This document shows, in pieces, positions 16,859 through 25,027 of a stretch of 64,000 bases of DNA; position 1 is the stretch's first letter; each line of letters opens with the position of its first letter. The notes below the pieces were generated by a model, which did no database searches, was not told where the DNA came from, and saw nothing but the letters and a program-made list of their open reading frames with translations. The DNA comes from Polaribacter batillariae (lineage in GTDB: Bacteria; Bacteroidota; Bacteroidia; Flavobacteriales; Flavobacteriaceae): contig NZ_CP071795.1 in NCBI RefSeq assembly GCF_017498485.1, positions 3,268,501 through 3,332,500 of the forward strand, given 5' to 3'. Made by a program: the position numbers and the translations under genes.

Positions 16859-18708
16859 ATGAAACTAAAATTAGCCTTACAATTGTTTAAAAATATGGGT
16901 TTTCGATACGTAAAGTATCGAATTGGTCATGCTATTGAAAAAAAAACAGGAAAATTAAAAAGGAAACACCCTACAAATCCTACAAATAAAAAATTTATTT
17001 CTCTTGGAGACTGGAGAAAAACTAATTTTTCAGTTATAAATCTTAATAAAAAGGAAAAGAACTCCACAAAAAAATAGAAGAAAAAGCCAATAGAATTTTT
17101 AAAGGAGAATTATTGTTTTTTAGTTCAGAATGGAAAAATTTAAAAAAAGACTATGATTGGGTAACCAATCCATCAACAGATTTTAGATACGATATTTTTA
17201 AACATTGGTCAGAAATTCCAGATTTAGCAAAAGAAGCAGGTGATATTAAATTTGTTTGGGAAAAATCTAGGTTCAGTTATTTACTAACTATTTTGCGTTA
17301 TGATTATCATTTTGATAAAAATAATGCTGAGTTTATTTTTTCTGAAATAGAAAGTTGGATTGATGCAAACCCAGTAAACCAAGGTCCTAATTGGCGTTGT
17401 AGCCAAGAAATTTCATTACGAATTTTTAATTGGTGTTTTGCTTTAGACTATTATAAAAATGACAAAGCGCTAACAGAAGAGAGGTGGAATAAAATACAAA
17501 ACACCATTTATTGGTCTTTGCATCATGTATATCATCATATCAATTTTTCTAGGATTGCAGTAAGAAATAACCACGCTATTACCGAAACATTATTTTTAAC
17601 AGTAAGTGAATTGTTATTTCCTTTTATTTCGGAAACAAAAAAATGGGCTCAAAAAGGCAGAAAATATTTTGAAGAAGAAATAAATTATCAAATTTATGAT
17701 GATGGAACTTTTTTGCAATTTAGCATGAATTATCATCGTGTGGTAATTCAGTTACTTTCGCTAGGCATTTCAATATCCGAAAAATATGACAAGCCGTTTT
17801 CTGCGGTAGTATATCAAAAAGCGTATAAATCGCTTAATTTTCTATATCAATGCTTACAAGAGGAAAATGGATATTTACCTAATTATGGCTCAAACGATGG
17901 GGCATGGTTTTTTCCGCTGTCCGATACAGATTATAGAGATTATCGACCGCAATTAAATAGTTTACATAAATTGTTAACTGGGGCATATTTTTATCAAGAT
18001 GACACATTAATTGAAGATTTTTTGAGAGATGATTCAGCCATTAATAAGACGAAACCCATAACAAAAAAATATGGGATACAATCATTTGATGTAGGCGGCT
18101 ATTATATTTGCAAAACCGAAAATCATTTTACATTCATAAGATGTGGTAGTTATAAGGATAGACCATTCCAATCGGATAATCTTCATATAGATGTTTGGGT
18201 AAAAGGTAAAAATATTTTGAGAGATTCAGGTTCATATAAGTACAATACTGAAGAAAAATATATAAACTATTTTAATGGTACAAAGGGACATAATGCTGTT
18301 GTAGTTGATAAGCATTCGCAAATGTTAAAAGGGAGTCGATTTATTTGGTTTTATTGGACGCAGTCTCAAAATGCTCATTGGAAAGAAACAGAAGAGTCTT
18401 ATATTTTTGAAGGAACTATAAAGGCTTTTCAACAATTAAGTTCTTCAGCGAAACATTACAGAAAAGTAGAAATTAATAAAAATGATACTACTTGGAAAGT
18501 ATATGACAAAATTATAGGTTTGGACTCGTCAGAGAAAAAACAAATTTGGCATTTTGATGATGCAAAAATTGATTGGAGTTCTACTAGTTTAAAAGAACAG
18601 AAAGAGATGTCATTAAATTCTTCTTATTATGGAGTTAAGACTGAGGGAGCTGCAAAGTCGTATGTTTTTGAAAATGAAGTAGAAACCACAATTAAATATA
18701 AAGCATAG
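16859..18708 (+). pseudogene. Heparinase II/III-family protein, interrupted by a -1 frameshift
   Basis: Two fragments join into one protein of about 616 residues. The first runs from ATG 16859 to a TAG at 17075-17077. The second is open from about 17048 and continues to 18708. The N-terminal piece (LALQLFKNMGFRYVKYRIGH) is the usual start of heparinase-II/III-like proteins. The second carries the (alpha/alpha) toroid (NWRCSQEISLRIFNWCFAL, RNNHAITET) and the beta-sandwich (DNLHIDVWVKG, GHNAVVVD). Joining them needs one extra base within three A-rich runs at ~17049-17074. The last run is A7 directly before the TAG. Family members cleave uronate-containing polysaccharides by elimination. In a biosynthetic locus it may trim or release the chain. 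There is no signal peptide, so location is uncertain. Confidence 0.78.
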
Positions 18709-18713
18709 CGTAA

Positions 18714-19958
18714 ATGAAAATATTATTAATTCATCAATATTTTTTAGAAAAAGGTGATGGTGGAGGTTCTCGATTTAACGAAATGACTAAAAATTGGTCT
18801 GCTCAAGGTCATGAAATTACGGTGCTTGCAGGTATGGTTCATTATGCTACGGGTAAAAAGCAAGAGCGTTACAAAGGTAAATTCACCTATCAAGATAAAA
18901 GTTTTTATGAAAATGTTGATGTTGTACGTTGTTACGTTTCAGAGAGTTATAATATTAATTTTTTAGGAAGACTATGGGCATATTTTTCATTTGTTTTTTC
19001 AAGTATCTATGCAGGTTTTTTTAAAACTAAGGGGAAGTTTGATGTAATTGTAGTTACTTCTCCACCATTATTTGTAGGAATTACCGCCTATGTATTGTCA
19101 AAGTTAAAACGTAGCCCTTTTGTTTTTGAAATTCGTGATTTATGGCCAGAATCCGCAATTGATACAGGAGTTTTAAAAAACAAGTTTATTATTAAGTTTG
19201 CATATTGGTTTGAAAAATTTATCTATTCAAAAGCAAGACTAATTAATGTTTTAACACCTGCCTTTAGAGATAAATTGGTAAATGAGAAACAAATACCAAA
19301 AGAAAAAGTTATTTTTATACCCAATGCCGCAGATTTTTCATTAGCAAAAAAAGTTCAGCAAAATTTTAATGCTACTGAATTTAAAAGGAAACTAAATTTA
19401 GAGGATAAATTTGTTATTACTTACGTCGGAGCTCATGGAGTGGCAAATCATCTTATACAAATAATTAATGCAGCAGAGAGGCTGTTGGATACAAATGTTG
19501 TTTTTCAACTCATAGGTGCTGGAATGCGAAAAGAATACCTTATAAAGGTAGCTGAAGAAAAAGGACTAACAAATGTTGTTTTTAGGGATTCAGTTCCTAA
19601 AGAAGAAGTTTTTAAATATATTTTAGCGTCTGATGTTGGAGCATCTGTGTTAAAAAAAGTAGATACATTTAAAACTATTTATTCTAACAAAACCTTCGAC
19701 TATATGTCTTGTAAAAAACCAATTCTATTAGCAATAGATGGTGTTTCTAAAGATTTGATTAATGATGCTAAATGCGGAGTATATGTTGAGCCAGAGAGTA
19801 TAGAAGCAATTGTTGAAGGTGTTCGGTTCTTACTTGCAAAAACGCAAGAAGAAATTCATCAAATGGGAGTAAATGGTTACCTGTATGCGAAATCACATTT
19901 TGATAGAAATCAACTTGCCACAAAGTATCTACAAAAAATTAATGAAATTATAAAATAA
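18714..19958 (+). CDS. WbuB-like glycosyltransferase family 4
   Basis: The 414-residue GT-B enzyme begins ILLIHQYFLEKGDGGGSRF, the pattern of WbuB-type (L-fucosamine transferase-like) enzymes. It has an internal hydrophobic patch (ending GITAYVLSKL, ~residues 75-130) that probably associates with the membrane, the segment VFEIRDLWPESAID, and a donor-binding C-terminal half (IPNAADF, SNKTFDYMSCKKPIL). It overlaps the initiating transferase gene by one base (TAATG) and is transcribed with the bacillosamine genes. A role adding the second sugar to the first is a reasonable inference from order, not proven. Confidence 0.82.
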   Translation: MKILLIHQYFLEKGDGGGSRFNEMTKNWSAQGHEITVLAGMVHYATGKKQERYKGKFTYQDKSFYENVDVVRCYVSESYNINFLGRLWAYFSFVFSSIYAGFFKTKGKFDVIVVTSPPLFVGITAYVLSKLKRSPFVFEIRDLWPESAIDTGVLKNKFIIKFAYWFEKFIYSKARLINVLTPAFRDKLVNEKQIPKEKVIFIPNAADFSLAKKVQQNFNATEFKRKLNLEDKFVITYVGAHGVANHLIQIINAAERLLDTNVVFQLIGAGMRKEYLIKVAEEKGLTNVVFRDSVPKEEVFKYILASDVGASVLKKVDTFKTIYSNKTFDYMSCKKPILLAIDGVSKDLINDAKCGVYVEPESIEAIVEGVRFLLAKTQEEIHQMGVNGYLYAKSHFDRNQLATKYLQKINEIIK

Positions 19959-20563
19959 TGTACAAACACTTTTTTAAACGCTTTTTCGATATCCTAATAG
20001 GATTAATAGGCGTTATTGTTTTTTTTCCATTTTTTTTGATTGTTTTTATATTATTGATTTATAACAATAAGGGAACACCATTTTTCTTTCAGAAAAGACC
20101 TGGAAAAAACAAGAAAATTTTCGAAGTTGTGAAGTTCAAAACTATGAACGACAAAAAAGATAAAGATGGGAATTTACTTCCCGATGCCGAAAGATTAACA
20201 ACCATTGGTAAAATAGTAAGAAAAACATCTTTAGATGAACTGCCTCAAATATATAATTTACTAAAAGGAGATATGAGCATTATTGGTCCAAGACCCTTGT
20301 TGCCAGAATATTTGCCATTATATAACGAGCGACAAAAGAAACGTCATTTGGTAAAACCAGGAATATCTGGGTGGGCTCAAGTAAATGGCAGAAATGCAAT
20401 AAGTTGGCAGCAAAAATTTGAATATGATGTTTGGTATGTAGAGAATTTATCTTTTTTTTTAGATGCGAAAATATTCTTTATGACTTTTTTAAAAGTGTTT
20501 AAATCCGAAGGAATAAATACACAAAACCAAGCTACAACAGTAAAATTTACAGGTAATGAATAA
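19958..20563 (+). CDS. pglC: Initiating phosphoglycosyl transferase, PglC type
   Basis: This 201-residue monotopic phosphoglycosyl transferase has an N-terminal membrane-embedded hydrophobic helix, the basic motif VVKFKTMND, the catalytic Asp-Glu pair in SLDELPQ (Asp93-Glu94), and GPRPLLPEYL. It transfers a sugar-1-phosphate from a UDP-sugar to undecaprenyl phosphate. Small size and the directly following pglD, pglE and pglF genes point to UDP-di-N-acetylbacillosamine as the donor. It overlaps its neighbours on both sides. It is the only initiating transferase visible in the locus. Confidence 0.88.
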   Translation: MYKHFFKRFFDILIGLIGVIVFFPFFLIVFILLIYNNKGTPFFFQKRPGKNKKIFEVVKFKTMNDKKDKDGNLLPDAERLTTIGKIVRKTSLDELPQIYNLLKGDMSIIGPRPLLPEYLPLYNERQKKRHLVKPGISGWAQVNGRNAISWQQKFEYDVWYVENLSFFLDAKIFFMTFLKVFKSEGINTQNQATTVKFTGNE

Positions 20564-21173
20564 TATTTGTCTATATGGAGCTAGTGGACATGGTAAAGTA
20601 GTAAAACAAATAGCTAATAATTTAGGTATGGACGTAGCCTTTTTTTTTGATGATAACCCTGATGTTAAACTTCTTCAAGATACAGTTGTAAAGCATACCG
20701 ATGAGTTGAATGAATTTACAGAACATAATTTTCTAATAAGTATAGGAAATAATAGAGTTAGAAAGAAAGTTACGAAAAAATTACCTAATAATTTTATAAA
20801 ACTTATTGATGTATCATCATCAGTTGCAGATAACGCAGTTGTTAATAATGGTACGGTAATAATGCCAAAGGTAGTAATTAATTCTGATGTTAAAATAGGA
20901 GAACATGTAATTATTAACTCTGCCGCAGTAGTAGATCATGACTGTGTTATTGATAGTTTTGTTCATATTTCTCCAAACGCAACAATTACAGGAAATGTAA
21001 AAATAGGAGAAGGAACACACATAGGTGCTGGAGCTACAGTCATTCCAAATATTACCATTGGCAAATGGGTAACTATTGGAGCAGGAACGGTAATAATTAA
21101 AGACATACCAGATTATGCCGTAGTGGTTGGTAATCCAGGAAAAATAGTAAAATATAATAAGTATGAACGATAA
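20556..21173 (+). CDS. pglD: PglD-like UDP-amino-sugar N-acetyltransferase
   Basis: The 205-residue protein has an N-terminal nucleotide-sugar-binding fold marked by GASGHGKVV and a C-terminal left-handed beta-helix of hexapeptide repeats (VKIGEHVII, VKIGEGTHIGAGATV, ITIGKWVTIGAGTVI). The likely catalytic base is the histidine in VVDHDC (about His128). It would acetylate the 4-amino sugar made by the adjacent aminotransferase. It overlaps pglC by 8 bases and pglE by 11, indicating tight coupling. Very similar proteins (NeuD group) acetylate other amino sugars, so the substrate rests on context. Confidence 0.85.
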   Translation: MNNICLYGASGHGKVVKQIANNLGMDVAFFFDDNPDVKLLQDTVVKHTDELNEFTEHNFLISIGNNRVRKKVTKKLPNNFIKLIDVSSSVADNAVVNNGTVIMPKVVINSDVKIGEHVIINSAAVVDHDCVIDSFVHISPNATITGNVKIGEGTHIGAGATVIPNITIGKWVTIGAGTVIIKDIPDYAVVVGNPGKIVKYNKYER

Positions 21174-22293
21174 AATATGGCTATCCTCTCCACACATGGG
21201 AGGTGGAGAACAAAAATACGTACAAGAAGCATTTGACACCAATTGGGTAGCTCCTTTAGGACCAAATGTAAATGGTTTTGAAAAGGATTTAGAAAACTAT
21301 GTTGGTAGTGATAGTAAAGTGGCTTGCTTGTCTTCGGGAACTTCGGCTTTACACCTAGCCTTAATTTTAGCAGGAGTAACCCATAACGATACTGTTATTT
21401 GCCAAAGCTTTACATTTTCGGCATCAGCAAATCCAATTACGTATCAAGGAGCAACTCCTGTATTTATAGATAGTGAGAAGGATACATGGAATATGTGTCC
21501 AAGTCATTTGGAAGAAGCCATCAAAAAAAGTATCGAAAAAAAGCAAAAACCCAAAGCTATCATCGTAGTGCATTTGTACGGAATGCCCGCTAAAATGGAT
21601 GAAATAGTAGCTATTTCAAAAAAGTATGATATAACTTTAATAGAAGATGCTGCAGAAGCATTGGGTTCAACTTATAAAGGACAAAAGTGCGGTACGTTTG
21701 GTGATTTCGGAATTTTATCGTTTAACGGGAACAAAATTATTACCACTTCAGGCGGAGGAGCTTTGGTGTGTAAGAATGAAGAGGACAAGCAAAAAGCCAT
21801 TTTTTTAGCAACACAAGCTAGAGATAATGCACCTCATTATCAACATTCTCATATAGGATATAATTACAGAATGAGTAATATTTTGGCAGGAATTGGTCGT
21901 GGACAGATGGAAGTTTTGGACAAACACATAGGATTTCGTCGTGGAATGCATCAATTTTATAAAAAACTATTTTTCAAAGTACATGGCGTTACTGTTTTTG
22001 ACGAACCAAACAACAATTATTTTTCTAACCATTGGCTAAGTTGTATTTTAATTGACGAACAAATCACAGGTTTTACAAGAGAAAATCTTCGTCTAATATT
22101 AGAAAAAGATAATATCGAGTCGCGACCCCTTTGGAAACCCATGCACTTGCAACCTATTTTTGAAAACTACGATTTTTATGGCACAATAGTATCAGAAAGT
22201 TTATTTGAAAATGGGTTATGTTTACCATCAGGATCCAATCTTTCTCAAAACGATAGACAAAGAATTGAAGTTTCAATAAATAAATTGTTGTAA
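21163..22293 (+). CDS. pglE: DegT/DnrJ/EryC1-family PLP aminotransferase, PglE type
   Basis: This 376-residue sugar aminotransferase has the N-terminal WLSSPHMGGGEQKYV pattern, CLSSGTSALHLAL, the IEDAAEALGS cofactor loop, and the Schiff-base lysine in FNGNKIITTSGGG (about Lys191). It should add an amino group from glutamate to the 4-keto sugar produced by the downstream membrane dehydratase. The gene overlaps pglD. It is the only sugar aminotransferase in the locus, which matters for the orphan WlbA-type enzyme at 5279. Confidence 0.88.
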   Translation: MNDKIWLSSPHMGGGEQKYVQEAFDTNWVAPLGPNVNGFEKDLENYVGSDSKVACLSSGTSALHLALILAGVTHNDTVICQSFTFSASANPITYQGATPVFIDSEKDTWNMCPSHLEEAIKKSIEKKQKPKAIIVVHLYGMPAKMDEIVAISKKYDITLIEDAAEALGSTYKGQKCGTFGDFGILSFNGNKIITTSGGGALVCKNEEDKQKAIFLATQARDNAPHYQHSHIGYNYRMSNILAGIGRGQMEVLDKHIGFRRGMHQFYKKLFFKVHGVTVFDEPNNNYFSNHWLSCILIDEQITGFTRENLRLILEKDNIESRPLWKPMHLQPIFENYDFYGTIVSESLFENGLCLPSGSNLSQNDRQRIEVSINKLL

Positions 22294-22311
22294 CTTTGTA
22301 ATAAATTATGG

Positions 22312-24207
22312 ATGATGAAAAAACTATTTTTAGACGCTTTAAATAATTATGTATCTAAATGGCTAGTGCTACTTATAGATATTTTTCTTATCTGTACGTC
22401 TTTTTTAATTGCATATTCTATTCGGTTTAATCTTTCGTTAAACTATAATGTAGAGGCATTAAAAATGCAACTTCCTTTTATTATTATTGCTGCCTTAGTT
22501 AGCTTTTTGGTAGTAGGTTCGTACAAAGGCATTATCAGGCACACAGGTGTTAAAGACGCTTTTAATGTTTTTTTGGGGGTAAGTATTTTTACATTTATTA
22601 CGATAACAGTTGTACTGCTAAATCAGTTTTTTAATATTTATGATGGTTTTACTGTTCCCAAATCCATTGTCTTTATCCACTATTTAGTATCACTTTTTGT
22701 ATTGATAGTCAGTAGGTTTGTCTTTAAAGCTTTTTACGAAATTATTTCTACGGAATTAAAGTCAATCACTAATGTATTGATATATGGAGCTGGAGATTCA
22801 GGATTAATCACTTACGGAGCAATTAATAGAGAGAGAGAGAATAATTACGATGTTTTAGGTTTTATAGATGATGATTCAAATAAGATTGGAAAAAAAATCG
22901 ATCGAATAAAAATTTATGATTCTCAAAAAATAGATGAAGAGTTTATTGATTATCATGACATTGATGAAGTTATTATTTCGATACAAAACATAAAACCCAA
23001 TAGGCTGTTAGAAATAACCGATAAATTGTTATCCTTAGGCGTAGAAGTTAAAATTGTACCACCATTGTCTAAATGGATTGGAGGTAATTTACAGGCAAAT
23101 CAAATCAAACAAATCAATATCGATGATTTATTAGGAAGAGATCAGATTTCTATTGACAATCCTATTGTTAAAAGAGAGGTAAACGATAAGGTGGTTATCG
23201 TTACAGGTGCAGCTGGCTCTATAGGAAGTGAAATTTCAAGACAATTAGCTTCTTATCAATTAAAAAAGTTAATATTAGTAGATCAGGCAGAATCGCCTTT
23301 ATACGATTTACAGCAAGAATTATTTCAACAAGGCATTAACAATTTTGTAGCGATTGTAGGTGATGTTCGAGATTTTGTTAGAATGGAAGAAATATTTAAA
23401 GAATTTAAACCAGAAAAAGTATTTCATGCAGCAGCCTATAAGCATGTGCCATTAATGGAGCATAGCCCCTATGAAGCAATAAAAATTAATGTTTGCGGAA
23501 CAAAAAATATTGCAGATTTATCGTTAAAATATAATGTAGAACGTTTTGTAATGGTTTCTACAGATAAGGCTGTAAATCCTACAAATGTAATGGGAGCATC
23601 TAAAAGAGTTGCCGAAAAATACATTTGTTGTTTAAGTAAAGAGTCTAAATTTACAAAGTTTACCATTACGCGATTTGGAAATGTTTTAGGTTCTAATGGT
23701 TCTGTGATTCCTTTGTTTAAAAAACAAATTGAAAATGGAGGGCCATTAACAGTAACACATAAAGATATTACTAGGTATTTTATGACCATACCAGAAGCGT
23801 GCAGACTGGTTTTAGAAGCAGGTACAATGGGTGTGGGTGGTGAGATTTATATTTTTGATATGGGAAAATCTGTAAAGATTTTTGACATGGCAAAAAGAAT
23901 GATTTCTCTTTCGGGCTTAAATTATCCTGAAGATATAGACATAAAAATAACAGGTTTAAGACCTGGAGAAAAACTATACGAAGAGCTTTTAGCCAATGGA
24001 GAGAATACGAAGAAAACATACCATGAAAAAATAATGATTGCAAAATCTCCAGAAATAGAACACGCAATTGTGAAGGGGCAGATTGAAAAATTATGTGTAG
24101 AAAATTACCATCTAAATAATTATGCAATTGTGGAGGCGATTAAAGAAATTGTACCAGAGTATATTTCTAAAAATTCTATCTACGAAAAATTAGATGTTAA
24201 TAAATAA
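22312..24207 (+). CDS. pglF: Membrane UDP-GlcNAc 4,6-dehydratase (PglF/CapD family)
   Basis: The 631-residue protein has four N-terminal transmembrane helices (about residues 1-145), a first nucleotide-binding fold (LIYGAGDSGLITYGA), and a second SDR domain with TGAAGSIGSEISRQL near residue 297. The active site has the Thr-Asp-Lys set in VSTDKAV (417-419) and Met in place of the usual Tyr in MGASK (427-431). That combination is known from membrane 4,6-dehydratases. It converts UDP-GlcNAc to the 4-keto-6-deoxy sugar, the first step to bacillosamine. An alternative start three bases later (second ATG) is possible. Confidence 0.88.
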   Translation: MMKKLFLDALNNYVSKWLVLLIDIFLICTSFLIAYSIRFNLSLNYNVEALKMQLPFIIIAALVSFLVVGSYKGIIRHTGVKDAFNVFLGVSIFTFITITVVLLNQFFNIYDGFTVPKSIVFIHYLVSLFVLIVSRFVFKAFYEIISTELKSITNVLIYGAGDSGLITYGAINRERENNYDVLGFIDDDSNKIGKKIDRIKIYDSQKIDEEFIDYHDIDEVIISIQNIKPNRLLEITDKLLSLGVEVKIVPPLSKWIGGNLQANQIKQINIDDLLGRDQISIDNPIVKREVNDKVVIVTGAAGSIGSEISRQLASYQLKKLILVDQAESPLYDLQQELFQQGINNFVAIVGDVRDFVRMEEIFKEFKPEKVFHAAAYKHVPLMEHSPYEAIKINVCGTKNIADLSLKYNVERFVMVSTDKAVNPTNVMGASKRVAEKYICCLSKESKFTKFTITRFGNVLGSNGSVIPLFKKQIENGGPLTVTHKDITRYFMTIPEACRLVLEAGTMGVGGEIYIFDMGKSVKIFDMAKRMISLSGLNYPEDIDIKITGLRPGEKLYEELLANGENTKKTYHEKIMIAKSPEIEHAIVKGQIEKLCVENYHLNNYAIVEAIKEIVPEYISKNSIYEKLDVNK

Positions 24208-24225
24208 GATTTCAATTTAAAAATG

Positions 24226-24233
24226 CTATTTTT
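24226..24233 (+). promoter_or_regulatory. -7 promoter element for wza-wzc
   Basis: TATTTTTG matches TAnnTTTG perfectly, 16 bases before the ATG at 24250. It overlaps an upstream in-frame ATG at 24223, which therefore cannot be the start for this transcript. Confidence 0.5.
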
Positions 24234-24249
24234 GCCCAAAATTATTGTC

Positions 24250-25026
24250 ATGGATATGTCTTTAAAGAAATCTATTTTATTTCTTCTAGTGATAGGAAGC
24301 TTATCTTCCTGTGTTTCAAATAAAAAAATTGCCTACTTTCAGTATGATGAAATTGATCAAGCAAATGTAAGTAACAATTACAAAACAGTTTTTAAACCCG
24401 ATGATTTACTTCAAATAACCGTTTCTTCCGAAGATTTAAAAGCGGTAAAACCATTTAACTTGCCAGCAGTAACATTTGGTTCAACAACAGATGCTGTGGT
24501 TGGGCAACCAAGACAACAATCTTATTTAATTGATAGTAAAGGAGAAATTGATTTCCCGATTTTAGGGAAATTAAAAATTGGTGGATTAACAAGAGAAGAA
24601 GCAATTTTGTTATTAAAATCAAAATTAGATCCAGATTATGTAATAGATCCTAATATCAATATCCGTATTTCTAACTTTAAGATTTCGGTGTTAGGAGATG
24701 TTAGAAAACCAGGTACTTATAATATTCCGAATGAACGTGTAAGCATTATAGATGCCATTGCATTGGCCGGAGATTTAAATATATCAGGAAGAAGAGACAA
24801 TGTAATGATTCAGAGAGAAGTAGATGGGAAAAAGATACAATATAAAGTAGATTTAAGATCGAATAAATTAAACACCTCCCCAGTATTTTACTTGCAACAA
24901 AACGATATTGTGTATGTAGAGCATAATAACGCTGCAATTCAATCTGCTTCATACAATCAAAATACAGGACTATTTATTTCAATAGGTTCGATATTAATTT
25001 CTTTAATCGCTGTTTTAACTAGATAG
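24250..25026 (+). CDS. wza: Polysaccharide export lipoprotein Wza
   Basis: The protein has about 258 residues and forms the outer-membrane export pore for capsule or EPS. A lipoprotein signal peptide ends at Cys21 (SLSSC). It is followed by the poly-export domain (FKPDDLLQITVSSEDLKAV) and an SLBB-type domain (VLGDVRKPGTYNIPNER). A C-terminal hydrophobic helix (GLFISIGSILISLIAVL) is present, as in other Bacteroidota Wza proteins. I start at ATG 24250; 24256 is equally possible. The wzc gene follows after one base. Confidence 0.9.
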   Translation: MDMSLKKSILFLLVIGSLSSCVSNKKIAYFQYDEIDQANVSNNYKTVFKPDDLLQITVSSEDLKAVKPFNLPAVTFGSTTDAVVGQPRQQSYLIDSKGEIDFPILGKLKIGGLTREEAILLLKSKLDPDYVIDPNINIRISNFKISVLGDVRKPGTYNIPNERVSIIDAIALAGDLNISGRRDNVMIQREVDGKKIQYKVDLRSNKLNTSPVFYLQQNDIVYVEHNNAAIQSASYNQNTGLFISIGSILISLIAVLTR

Positions 25027-25027
25027 A

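Noticed and set aside
24223..24249. The upstream ATG as the start of wza
   Set aside because: It overlaps the -7 promoter element and would put nine non-hydrophobic-core residues before the lipoprotein signal.
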